The notes beneath the pieces are model-generated. The model made no database searches. It saw nothing but the letters and a program-made list of their open reading frames with translations, and had not been told where the DNA came from. A stretch of 9,749 nucleotides of DNA from Marinosulfonomonas sp. (GTDB taxonomy: Bacteria > Pseudomonadota > Alphaproteobacteria > Rhodobacterales > Rhodobacteraceae), in assembly GCA_015494385.1 (NCBI GenBank), contig WGBJ01000121.1, positions 1 through 9,749 on the forward strand. The letters are read 5' to 3'. The stretch's first letter is position 1. Every line of letters begins with the position of its first letter. The translations under genes and the position numbers were made by a program. Positions 1-6,654 of this stretch are shown here, in pieces.

Positions 1-1028
1 ATGCGCTCTTCGCTGCGACCGGTCACGCGCAAATAGCGCAGGGTTTCATCATCAACGGGGAAGAAGCCACAGGTGGCACCGTATTCAGGCGCCATATTGG
101 CGATGGTGGCGCGATCGGCCAGCGGCAGATGGTCCAGACCTTCGCCAAAGAATTCGACGAATTTGCCCACCACGCCCTTTTCGCGCAGCATGGCAACGAT
201 TTTCAGCACCAGATCGGTGCCGGTCATGCCTTCGGCCATCTCGCCGGTCAGCTCGAAACCCACAACCTCGGGGATCAGCATGGAAATCGGCTGGCCCAGC
301 ATCGCGGCTTCGGCCTCGATCCCGCCAACGCCCCAGCCCAGAACGGCCAGACCGTTGACCATGGTGGTGTGGCTGTCGGTGCCGACCAATGTGTCGGGAT
401 AGGCCACTTCCGCGCCGTTCTGGTCCTTGTCGGTCCAGACGGTTTGCGCCAGATATTCCAGATTGACCTGATGGCAGATGCCGGTGCCGGGGGGCACAAC
501 GCGGAAGTTGTTGAATGCCTTTTGACCCCATTTCAGGAAGGTATAGCGTTCGATGTTGCGTTCGTATTCGCGCTCGACGTTGATTTTGAAGGCACGAGGG
601 GTGCCGAATTCGTCAATCATCACCGAATGGTCAATCACCAGATCAACGGGGTTCAGCGGGTTGATCTTTTCGGGATCCCCCCCAAGACCGATAATGCCGT
701 CACGCATCGCGGCCAGATCGACCACGGCAGGCACGCCGGTGAAATCCTGCATCAACACGCGGGCAGGGCGGTAGGCGATCTCGCGCGGGTTTTTGCCGCC
801 ATTGGTGGCCCATTCGGCAAAGGCCTTGATGTCGTCAACGGTTACGGTTTTGCCATCTTCAAACCGCAGCATGTTTTCCAGCACCACCTTTAGCGATGCG
901 GGCAGGCGCGAGAAATCCCCCAGACCGGCAGCTTCGGCGGCGGGGATGGAATAGTAATCCACGCTTTGAGTGCCAACGGTTAGGGTTTTGCGGGTCTTGG
1001 CGCTGTCTTGGCCGACGGTGATGGTCAT
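1..1028 (-). CDS. acnA: Aconitate hydratase AcnA, N-terminal part (cut by window edge)
   Basis: The gene reads from an ATG at 1028 to the window start without a stop, giving 342 residues; the family is usually about 890-900, so roughly the last 60% lies outside. It is the [4Fe-4S] TCA-cycle enzyme interconverting citrate and isocitrate in the cytoplasm. Recognised from IRP/AcnA-type blocks: [28 protein letters not shown] segment at about 87-110, VIDHSV at 131-136, [17 protein letters not shown] at about 177-193, and the aconitase signature [13 protein letters not shown] at about 215-227, followed by [17 protein letters not shown] at about 231-247. The three cluster-binding cysteines lie in the missing part. 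The start is backed by GGAG seven bases upstream. It is divergent from the DUF1223 gene. The long plus-strand open frames opposite it (for example 129-893) are shadows of GC-rich codons. Confidence 0.97.
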   Translation of the reverse strand, partial: MTITVGQDSAKTRKTLTVGTQSVDYYSIPAAEAAGLGDFSRLPASLKVVLENMLRFEDGKTVTVDDIKAFAEWATNGGKNPREIAYRPARVLMQDFTGVPAVVDLAAMRDGIIGLGGDPEKINPLNPVDLVIDHSVMIDEFGTPRAFKINVEREYERNIERYTFLKWGQKAFNNFRVVPPGTGICHQVNLEYLAQTVWTDKDQNGAEVAYPDTLVGTDSHTTMVNGLAVLGWGVGGIEAEAAMLGQPISMLIPEVVGFELTGEMAEGMTGTDLVLKIVAMLREKGVVGKFVEFFGEGLDHLPLADRATIANMAPEYGATCGFFPVDDETLRYLRVTGRSEER

Positions 1029-1129
1029 GGCGTGACTCCGTTTGTTGGGGTAAGGGCAGGGCATAAGCCCCCTTTCACCTGCGCTTTTGACGCATCCGGC
1101 AGAGTCGTTCAAGGGGGAAGACGGCAATT

Positions 1130-1159
1130 TGTATACCATTGCACACAAAAACTTGTGAC
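1130..1159 (-). promoter_or_regulatory. Possible acnA promoter
   Basis: Reading the minus strand, GTCACA (at 1154-1159, 4 of 6 matches to TTGACA) is followed after 18 bases by TATACA (1130-1135), preceded by TGG, which gives an extended -10 (TGnTATACA). It would start transcription about 95 bases before the acnA ATG. The -35 overlaps the small inverted repeat at 1144-1157. Based on consensus matching only; alphaproteobacterial promoters are often weak matches, so this is tentative. Confidence 0.35.
1144..1157. repeat. Inverted repeat CACAA-N4-TTGTG
   Basis: A perfect 5-bp inverted repeat with a 4-bp centre (AAAC) lies between the divergent acnA and DUF1223 genes, overlapping the proposed acnA -35. 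It has the size of an operator for a dimeric regulator, but no known binding motif is recognised with confidence. Confidence 0.35.
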
Positions 1160-1173
1160 GCGGATGTTACGAA

Positions 1174-1195
1174 TTTTGCAAGGAACCTCGCAAAA
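1174..1195. repeat. Imperfect 22-bp palindrome, operator-like
   Basis: TTTTGC at 1174-1179 and GCAAAA at 1190-1195 are perfect complementary arms. The inner bases continue the symmetry, so 9 of 11 positions match in each half. It sits 67 bases before the preferred DUF1223 start and about 150 bases before the acnA start. The shape fits a transcription-factor operator rather than a terminator: there is no trailing T-run and almost no loop. The regulator is not identified. Confidence 0.4.
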
Positions 1196-1261
1196 CCTTG
1201 ATTGGCTATTGAACAGGGGGCGTCTTAAATGGAGACTGGATGCGGGCAAGAAAGGCGAAAA

Positions 1262-1960
1262 ATGCGGAAAATACTGGTGATTTTGACAGGGGTGTGGATG
1301 GCACTGGCGGGATTCGCCACGGCGCAATCCAGCCCTGTTGTGGTGGAACTATACACGTCGCAAGGCTGTTCCAGTTGCCCGCCTGCCGATGAATTTCTGG
1401 GAAAACTGGCGGCGCGTGATGATGTGATCGCCCTGTCGCTGCATGTGGATTACTGGGATTACATCGGCTGGAAAGACATCTTTGCCAACCCGAAGTTTAC
1501 CGATCGCCAGCACGCCTATGCCCGCGCGGCCGGCAAGCGGATGGTGTACACCCCGCAGATGGTGATCGAAGGGCAGGACCACGTTGTCGGTGCCAAACCG
1601 GCCGAGGTTTCCCGCCTGATCAAGGCCCATAGCAAAATCCCCGACCCCGTGAAACTAAGCGTGACCCGCAAAGGGAGCCGGCTGGAAATCATGGCCGAAC
1701 CTTTGCAAGAGGGACTGGGCCGGATGGTGGTTCAGATGGTGCGGTTCAAGGACGGGCAGACGGTGCGGATCAAACGCGGTGAAAACGCGGGGCGCGATTT
1801 GACCTATTCGAACGTGGTCACCGCATGGGACGTTCTGAAGGAATGGAACGGGCGCAGCCCGCTGTCGATTTCGGCAAAAATGACCGGTGACGATGATTGT
1901 GTGATCATCATTCAGCGGGCGTCTCACGGGCCGGTGTTGGCTGCGGCGCGGGTGCGCTGA
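1262..1960 (+). CDS. Exported DUF1223 thioredoxin-like protein
   Basis: A 232-residue protein of the DUF1223 family, a thioredoxin-fold group of unknown physiological role common in alphaproteobacteria. Residues 1-21 form a signal peptide (MRK, a hydrophobic stretch to about 18, then ATA before QS), so the mature protein is probably periplasmic. The family signature VELYTSQGCSSCPPAD follows at about 28-43 with a CxxC pair at C36/C39; another cysteine is at C213. HVDYWDYIGWKD (61-72) and the TPQM/VIEG block (97-104), including a thioredoxin-like cis-Pro candidate at P98, are also typical. Start chosen at 1262 because AAAGG at 1251-1255 is six bases upstream and the signal peptide begins there; an in-frame ATG at 1229 would add 11 polar residues before the signal. 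The last 37 bases overlap the end of the acyltransferase gene on the other strand. A disulfide or redox role is inferred from the CxxC only. Confidence 0.92.
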   Translation: MRKILVILTGVWMALAGFATAQSSPVVVELYTSQGCSSCPPADEFLGKLAARDDVIALSLHVDYWDYIGWKDIFANPKFTDRQHAYARAAGKRMVYTPQMVIEGQDHVVGAKPAEVSRLIKAHSKIPDPVKLSVTRKGSRLEIMAEPLQEGLGRMVVQMVRFKDGQTVRIKRGENAGRDLTYSNVVTAWDVLKEWNGRSPLSISAKMTGDDDCVIIIQRASHGPVLAAARVR

Positions 1961-2832
1961 CGTTCGGGTTTCCAGCGCCGGTGAATCCAGAACCATTGCC
2001 CCATATGTTTGCGCACCAGATCTTCCAGACTGTCATTTAACGCCTGCGTCATGGTTTCGGCATCGGTGTGCGGAATGGGGGCATCCACCTGAATGGTAAA
2101 ATCCAGTCCGTTTTCGGCGCGAACACCATAGATCGGCACCAGCAAGGCATCATATTTCAACGCCATTTCAGCCGCCGACAGGGCGGTCGGGGCGACCTTG
2201 CCGAAATAGGTCAGCGGGGCACCGTGGGCCATATGCTGATCCACCAGAAATCCGGTCATCCCGCCCGAGCGCAGGAATTTCAGCATTTGCCCCAGCCCCT
2301 TGCGGCCACGCGGGAACAGCGGGGTGCCGATGGTTGAAATCGCGGCCTCGTAATGCTCGTTGAAAAAGACGTTTTTCATCGGCATGTAAATCGCGCCCAC
2401 CCGATACCCCCGCGCAATCAGGGCCGCGCGCGGCACGTCGTAATTGCCAAAATGTCCGGTGACCAGAATAACGGGGCGGCTTTCTTTGTGGGCTTGTTCT
2501 AACGCCTGCGCCCCGTCACCACCCAGCGGGATGTCACGCACGCGATTGATGAATTTCTCGCCTGAATAAATCTCGATCAATGTGCGGCCGGCGTTGTTGG
2601 GCACTTCATAGCACAGGCGGTCCACTTCGGATTTGTCCAGTTCGGGGCAGACATAATCCAGATTGTCACGGATACGTTTGGTATAGCCCGCCAGGGGGGC
2701 CACGATCCGCGCCATGATCCAGCCGATCAACGGCACGCGGATACGGTAGGGAAACAGCATCACCAGCCGGAACATCCCGCGGATCAGCAGGTTGACGATG
2801 TAATCGCTGCGGGATTTGCCTTTTTCTGCCAT
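1924..2832 (-). CDS. HtrB/LpxL-like lysophospholipid (lipid A type) acyltransferase
   Basis: A 302-residue member of the LpxL/HtrB lauroyl acyltransferase family, inner-membrane enzymes that move acyl chains to lipid A precursors or, in some relatives, other lysolipids. The N-terminal hydrophobic segment (about 14-48, with FPYRIRVPLIGWIMARIVAPLAGY) would anchor it. The catalytic HX4D motif is HFGNYD at 127-132 within LVTGHFGNYDVPRAAL. Later family blocks are PMKNVFFNEHY (151-161), DQHMAHGAPLTYFGK (198-212), and the terminal GQWFWIHRRWKPE (278-290). Start: ATG at 2832 has GAAGG five bases upstream and a length like its relatives; an in-frame ATG at 2871 would add 13 residues but lacks a clear ribosome site. 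It lies 73 bp after fliG on the same strand and may be co-transcribed. The exact acceptor lipid cannot be told. Confidence 0.93.
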   Translation of the reverse strand: MAEKGKSRSDYIVNLLIRGMFRLVMLFPYRIRVPLIGWIMARIVAPLAGYTKRIRDNLDYVCPELDKSEVDRLCYEVPNNAGRTLIEIYSGEKFINRVRDIPLGGDGAQALEQAHKESRPVILVTGHFGNYDVPRAALIARGYRVGAIYMPMKNVFFNEHYEAAISTIGTPLFPRGRKGLGQMLKFLRSGGMTGFLVDQHMAHGAPLTYFGKVAPTALSAAEMALKYDALLVPIYGVRAENGLDFTIQVDAPIPHTDAETMTQALNDSLEDLVRKHMGQWFWIHRRWKPERQRTRAAANTGP

Positions 2833-2837
2833 CTGGG

Positions 2838-2842
2838 CCTTC
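2838..2842 (-). promoter_or_regulatory. Ribosome binding site that decides the acyltransferase start
   Basis: The minus strand reads GAAGG five bases before the ATG at 2832. The alternative ATG at 2871 has only GC-rich sequence without a purine Shine-Dalgarno upstream. This is the reason the shorter form is preferred. Confidence 0.5.
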
Positions 2843-2905
2843 GGGAATGTGATTTCGGTGCGCCCAGACATAAATGCCGCGCCCGCAGATCACAAGCGCC
2901 GCGCG

Positions 2906-3979
2906 TCAATCATCTCCGTCTCCCGCCACAAAGAATACTTCGCCCGCCGCCTCCAGCTCGCGGATTTCGGCCACAACCGCACTCATGGCTTCTTCGCCCT
3001 CGGCGTCCTTGACCTTGCCCAGTTCCTTCATTTCCTCGCGCAGGCCCTCGGCCATGCGTTTCGATATGTTCTGAAGGATGAATTCGCTGGACTCTTCCAG
3101 CCCGCCTGCCTCGGCCGCCGCCAATGCGGTGACAAGCACAGCCTGATCCACGCCACGGGTAATTTTCGGCACATCCCGCGGATCAATCCGCGCCGGAATA
3201 TTGGCAAAGGTAAAGATCGCCTTGCGCACCTGATTGGCGAAGGTTTTGTCCTCTTCCTCCAACCCTTCCAGCACATCTTCGCGCGTTGTCGCGGGTGAAA
3301 AGTTCAGGATTGCCCCGACCCGTTCCACCGGCCCGTCGTCAAAGGCCTTGGGCGGCACGCTGTCCAACTGGCTGGCCAGCGCCTGCCCGATACGTTGCAC
3401 TGCCGCCGGTGTGACCGCGCTGGTCAGGGACATGGCATAGGTGATCCGCCGCGCCTGCGGGCCGGGCAACAGGCCCAGCAGTTCGGCAGCCTTGGAAACG
3501 CTCAGTTTTGACAGCAATACGGCGGCCACTTCGGTGCTTTCCTGTTCCAGCACCGGCAACAGGCGGTCCACCTCCAGACCCATAATCCGTTCCCACGGAT
3601 CACCCGTGCGTTTGACGCCGCCCTCGCGGCGCAGGCGTTCGGCCAGTTGCGGGTCGATGGCATTGTCCAGCGCGTTCAGGGCCCCCTCAAGACCACCGGT
3701 AAAGGACAGCCCGATGCTCTCCAGCTCGTTGATAAATTCCTCGACCACAGCGGTCACCGTTTCGCGGGTAACACTGCGCATGCTGCCCATCTGCATGGTC
3801 AGATCCTGTTGCATTTCCTCGGGCAGGTCGGTCAGGGACAGTTCGGCCCCTTCGGACAACAGCAGGCGCACGATGATGGCCGCCTTTTGCTGGCGGGTGA
3901 TGGATTGCGGCGGGGCCGACATGGGCGGGGGCATTGTGCCGGTTTCGGGCATGGGCAGGTCAGGCAGGGCAGTGTTCAC
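2906..3979 (-). CDS. fliG: FliG-like flagellar motor switch protein
   Basis: A 357-residue FliG homologue, the rotor protein that links the MS ring to FliM/FliN and meets the stator to generate torque. Residues 1-27 are a Pro/Met-rich extension. FliG_N begins at about 28 (ITRQQKAAIIVRLLLSEG), the middle domain covers about 130-225, and FliG_C about 240-350 (VRKAIFTFANIPARIDPRDV). By my alignment to E. coli FliG, torque residues are mostly kept in charge: R308 for R281, E315/E316 for D288/D289, K324 for R297, but A287 stands at K264. The middle-domain EHPQ signature that contacts FliM is EQES (145-148), although the following helix (VAAVLLSKLSVSKAAELL) fits well. The start is GTG with GGAG nine bases upstream; in-frame ATGs within the extension are alternatives. 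No other flagellar gene is in the window, so it could be an orphan or second FliG. Confidence 0.88.
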   Translation of the reverse strand: MNTALPDLPMPETGTMPPPMSAPPQSITRQQKAAIIVRLLLSEGAELSLTDLPEEMQQDLTMQMGSMRSVTRETVTAVVEEFINELESIGLSFTGGLEGALNALDNAIDPQLAERLRREGGVKRTGDPWERIMGLEVDRLLPVLEQESTEVAAVLLSKLSVSKAAELLGLLPGPQARRITYAMSLTSAVTPAAVQRIGQALASQLDSVPPKAFDDGPVERVGAILNFSPATTREDVLEGLEEEDKTFANQVRKAIFTFANIPARIDPRDVPKITRGVDQAVLVTALAAAEAGGLEESSEFILQNISKRMAEGLREEMKELGKVKDAEGEEAMSAVVAEIRELEAAGEVFFVAGDGDD

Positions 3980-4055
3980 GTTGCGGTTCTCCGGTCCGGT
4001 TTGCGCCAGACTGGCAGAATCGGGTTAAGGTTCCCCTTACAGGGCAATAGGAAAT

Positions 4056-4108
4056 CTGTTTTTCAGGACAAGAATCCCAGAGGTGTGAATAATACCTTCC
4101 TGAAACAG
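4056..4108. repeat. Interrupted inverted repeat in the fliG/oxidoreductase divergent region
   Basis: TTTCAGGA at 4061-4068 is exactly complementary to TCCTGAAA at 4098-4105. Skipping two extra T on the left, CTG (4056-4058) also pairs with CAG (4106-4108). Inside, AGGT (4081-4084) pairs with ACCT (4094-4097), directly adjoining the outer right arm. As RNA this gives two stacked stems with a bulge on one side. There is no T-run, so it is not a usual terminator. Function unknown. Confidence 0.4.
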
Positions 4109-4145
4109 TCGGATTTACTGCCTTCACGCGAAGCCCAAAATCCTG

Positions 4146-4174
4146 TAAACAGTCCAGATGCCCCGATTTACAAT
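4146..4174 (+). promoter_or_regulatory. Possible promoter of the SQR-like oxidoreductase
   Basis: TAAACA at 4146-4151 (4 of 6 to TTGACA) is followed after 17 bases by TACAAT at 4169-4174 (5 of 6 to TATAAT). The predicted start of transcription, near 4181, gives a leader of about 50 bases before the ATG at 4232, and the surrounding DNA is locally AT-rich compared with the genes. Consensus match only. Confidence 0.45.
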
Positions 4175-4231
4175 ATATTCGCGATCAAAGGGGATGGACG
4201 CATTTTCACAATTTGACCGGTAAGGCCCTGC

Positions 4232-5365
4232 ATGACCCATATTGTTATTCTAGGAAGCGGATTTGGCGCGTTGACGGCTGTGCGCGAAATCCGCAAATCG
4301 AAGATCGAGGCACAGATCACGGTGGTTTCGCCCGACAATCACCTGACCTATCTGCCCAGCCTGATCTGGATGCCGTCAGGGATGCGTAATGCCGCTGATA
4401 TTGATGTTAATCTGGAAAAGTTCTTTGCCGAGAAAAACGTGGTCTGGCATCAGGGATCGGTGGTGAATGTAAAAGAGGGCGGGCGGCTGGTCGAAACCGA
4501 TACCGGCGACATCCGCAATGATTACCTGATCATCGCCACTGGCAGCCGCTTTATCAAGAAACTGCCGGGGCTGGTGGAACATGCGGTTATCCCCTGCGAG
4601 GGGGCCGCGATGGGGCAGCAAATCCACGACCGGATCAATGCGATGGAAGGCGGCACGATTGCATTCGGATTTGGCACCAACCCCAAGGAACCCAAGGCCG
4701 TGCGCGGCGGGCCGATGTTTGAATTCCTGTTCGGCATGGACACCATGCTGCGCCGTCAGGGGCGGCGGGACAAATTCAAGCTGGTGTTTTTCAATGGCTC
4801 CGAACAGCCGGGCAACCGGCTGGGCGGCAAGGCGGTTGGCGGGTTGCTGAAACTGATGGCCAAGCGCGGGATCGAAACCCATCTGGGCGCAAAGCCGATC
4901 CGCATGGAAGCCGACAAAGTGGTGACCGAGCGCGAGGAAATTCCCGCTGATCTGATCCTGATGATGACGGGGATGACGGGGCCGTTATGGCTGGACAATA
5001 CCGATCTGCCACGGTCCGAGGGCGGGTTCGTCAAGGCCGACCGCAAATGCCGTGTTCACGGGCTGCGGGGCACTTATGTCGTTGGCGATACAGGGTCCTA
5101 TCCGGGGCCGGAATGGCTGGCCAAACAGGCGCATCAGGCGGATTTGCAGGCGGAAGCGGCGGTGAAGAATATCATAGACGAGATCAACGGCCGCGAGCCG
5201 GGCCATGATTTCAAGGCCGAACTGATTTGCATCGTTGACACGCTGGACAGCGGTATTCTGGTATTCCGCAACGAAAAACGCACCATTTTCCTGCCGCCCA
5301 TGAAGATTTTCCACTGGGCCAAACGGATGTTCGAACGCCATTACCTGCGGGCCTACCGGCGCTGA
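4232..5365 (+). CDS. NAD(P)/FAD-dependent oxidoreductase, sulfide:quinone oxidoreductase-like
   Basis: A 377-residue two-Rossmann flavoprotein of the SQR/FCSD/NDH-2 superfamily. The FAD-binding GSGFGALTAVREI (GxGxxA-type) begins at residue 8, the second FAD contact ATGSR is at 102-106, and the FAD ribityl/flavin contact TYVVGDTG is at 281-288. HLTYLPSLIWM (37-47) and GGPMFEFLFGMD (159-170) are SQR-like. The C-terminal tail, about 357-377 (KIFHWAKRMFERHYLRAYRR), is a basic amphipathic helix of the kind that docks SQR and NDH-2 on the inner membrane, so quinone is a likely acceptor. Cysteines are C122, C273 and C333; C122 and C333 sit near the outer SQR cysteines, but the central redox cysteine expected just before the EFLF segment is absent. 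Sulfide as substrate is therefore uncertain. Start: AAGG six bases upstream. It ends six bases before the convergent serine hydrolase gene. Confidence 0.88.
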   Translation: MTHIVILGSGFGALTAVREIRKSKIEAQITVVSPDNHLTYLPSLIWMPSGMRNAADIDVNLEKFFAEKNVVWHQGSVVNVKEGGRLVETDTGDIRNDYLIIATGSRFIKKLPGLVEHAVIPCEGAAMGQQIHDRINAMEGGTIAFGFGTNPKEPKAVRGGPMFEFLFGMDTMLRRQGRRDKFKLVFFNGSEQPGNRLGGKAVGGLLKLMAKRGIETHLGAKPIRMEADKVVTEREEIPADLILMMTGMTGPLWLDNTDLPRSEGGFVKADRKCRVHGLRGTYVVGDTGSYPGPEWLAKQAHQADLQAEAAVKNIIDEINGREPGHDFKAELICIVDTLDSGILVFRNEKRTIFLPPMKIFHWAKRMFERHYLRAYRR

Positions 5366-5371
5366 TCTCCT

Positions 5372-6535
5372 TCAAAGCGCGGCGGCAATCTTGCGGAACA
5401 TCTCGATGCTCTGCTCTGTAACGCCTTCTTCGCGAAATTTGCGATCCGCAGCGTTGCTGGCGATGACAACACCCAGACCGGTGTTGATATAAATATACTG
5501 CCCGTAAACCCCGCGGGCCATATACTCGCCCTTGGGCGCGCCTATGGGGATCCACCATTGATATCCATATCCGATCTGCCCTTCGGCCGTGGGGGCAGAG
5601 GGGACGGTCGAGGCCTCGATCCAGTCTTGCGGAACGATCTGTTTTCCATTCCATTGCCCGCGATACATATTCATCAGACCAAAGCGCGCGTAATCGCGGG
5701 TTGTCATGTTCAACCCGCCCAGAACAAAGGCCACGCCCGAGCCATCGGTTATATAATAGGGCGCCTTTTCAAGGCCAAGCGGCACCAGTATCTTCTCGCT
5801 CAGCAAATCGGGTATCGAACGCTCTGTGGCGCCCCGAATGACCATGCCGATCACATGGGTATCGATCGATACATATTGCCAAACCGTCCCGGGCGGGTTT
5901 TCCCGTTCCTTGATCCCGGCAGCAAAATCATCCAACGTGCCACCCAGCGCAATAACGCGGCCCATTTTGTTGATGTCGGAATTGAAATCCAGATAATCCT
6001 CGTTGAATTTCACCCCGCTGGCCATGTTCAGAACATTGCGAATGGTCGCGCCCTCATAGGCGGACCCTTTCAGGTGCGGGGCGTATTTCACCACCTGTTC
6101 GTCAAGCGAGCCGATTTTGCCCTCGGCCACCAGAATTCCCATCAAATCCGCCAGATAGCTTTTGGCGACCGACCAGGAAATGCGCAGATCATCTTTGCCG
6201 GTGCCCTGAAAATACTGCTCGGTGACGATCTTCCCGTCTTTCACAACCACCAGCGCGGTCACGCTGCGCTCCTTGATCCAGTCATCCAGCCCCTCGACCG
6301 CGGGGGCAGGGTCACCGATTGGCAATTCCGAAGCCTCCCCCGCGCCAATGTCTAGCGGGGTGGTCAGGAACATGCTGTCCATATGGCTGAAGTTGTTGAC
6401 GATCTTTTCTGCGGAAAACAGGCTGTTGACCGCCAGCAATCGCATGATCTTCTCGCGTTGCCAAAACCCGACGGCCGCAAGGATGATGATCAGAACCACC
6501 AGAATGCGGAGTGATATTTTCAAGAATTTACCCAA
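5372..6535 (-). CDS. Membrane-anchored serine hydrolase, beta-lactamase/NylB-like
   Basis: A 387-residue member of the beta-lactamase-related (class C/penicillin-binding, PF00144-type) serine hydrolases, closest in style to 6-aminohexanoate-dimer hydrolase and esterase relatives. A hydrophobic helix at about 6-24 (ISLRILVVLIIILAAVGFW) is an uncleaved-looking anchor, putting the enzyme in the periplasm. Catalytic SxxK is SVAK at 122-125 (in ISWSVAKSY), the Tyr motif is YVS at 221-223 (in WQYVSIDTHVIG), and the late strand GVYGQYIYI (342-350) replaces the KTG triad, as common outside true beta-lactamases. Start: a TTG at 6535 with AGGGAG seven bases upstream and directly before the lysine-rich anchor; a longer frame from a TTG at 6619 adds 28 unlikely residues. 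It follows purB by 119 bp on the same strand. Substrate unknown; beta-lactam resistance is not implied. Confidence 0.87.
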   Translation of the reverse strand: MGKFLKISLRILVVLIIILAAVGFWQREKIMRLLAVNSLFSAEKIVNNFSHMDSMFLTTPLDIGAGEASELPIGDPAPAVEGLDDWIKERSVTALVVVKDGKIVTEQYFQGTGKDDLRISWSVAKSYLADLMGILVAEGKIGSLDEQVVKYAPHLKGSAYEGATIRNVLNMASGVKFNEDYLDFNSDINKMGRVIALGGTLDDFAAGIKERENPPGTVWQYVSIDTHVIGMVIRGATERSIPDLLSEKILVPLGLEKAPYYITDGSGVAFVLGGLNMTTRDYARFGLMNMYRGQWNGKQIVPQDWIEASTVPSAPTAEGQIGYGYQWWIPIGAPKGEYMARGVYGQYIYINTGLGVVIASNAADRKFREEGVTEQSIEMFRKIAAAL

Positions 6536-6538
6536 AGC

Positions 6539-6561
6539 CAATCTCCCTTTTGAGGGAATTG
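6539..6561 (-). promoter_or_regulatory. Hairpin covering the ribosome binding site of the serine hydrolase
   Basis: On the minus strand CAAT-TCCCT (6553-6561) pairs with AGGGA-G-ATTG (6539-6548), giving nine base pairs around a CAAA loop with one bulged G. The Shine-Dalgarno AGGGAG (6543-6548) is in the 3' arm. The hairpin covers positions -4 to -26 relative to the TTG start at 6535. There is no T-run, so translation control or a purB mRNA end structure fits better than a terminator. Confidence 0.45.
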
Positions 6562-6593
6562 AACAGGGTCGCGTTGAAAATTCAAGGATGATC

Positions 6594-6618
6594 TGGCGGC
6601 GGAAGGTTCCCGCCACCA
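6594..6618 (-). repeat. GC-rich hairpin after purB
   Basis: On the minus strand TGGTGGCGG (6610-6618) pairs with CCGCCGCCA (6594-6602) around a 7-base loop, 36 bases after the purB stop. One pair is G-U in the minus-strand RNA but would be C-A in plus-strand RNA, so it reads as a structure of the purB-side transcript. No T-run follows, so it could be a 3' stabiliser, a processing site or a Rho-linked end rather than an intrinsic terminator. Confidence 0.45.
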
Positions 6619-6654
6619 AAAGTTTGCAACAGGCTGTGCGCCGGTATCGGTCTA

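Noticed and set aside
129..893. A 254-codon open frame on the plus strand
   Set aside because: It lies wholly antisense to acnA, whose protein is unmistakable on the other strand. The His/Gln/Gly-rich translation is the usual mirror of GC-biased codons.
4025..4039. A CtrA-like site (TTAA-N7-CTTA) upstream of fliG
   Set aside because: Only 6 of 8 bases fit the TTAA-N7-TTAA consensus, which is too common by chance. CtrA control of flagellar genes is plausible in this group, but this site does not show it.
5558..6355. A 265-codon plus-strand frame opposite the serine hydrolase
   Set aside because: It resembles no protein family and is the complement of clear SxxK hydrolase coding sequence.
5372..6535. 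A true beta-lactamase (resistance gene)
   Set aside because: It has SxxK but YVS and GVYGQ in place of the YxN and KTG of class C enzymes, a membrane anchor, and NylB/esterase-like flanks. There is no mobile context.
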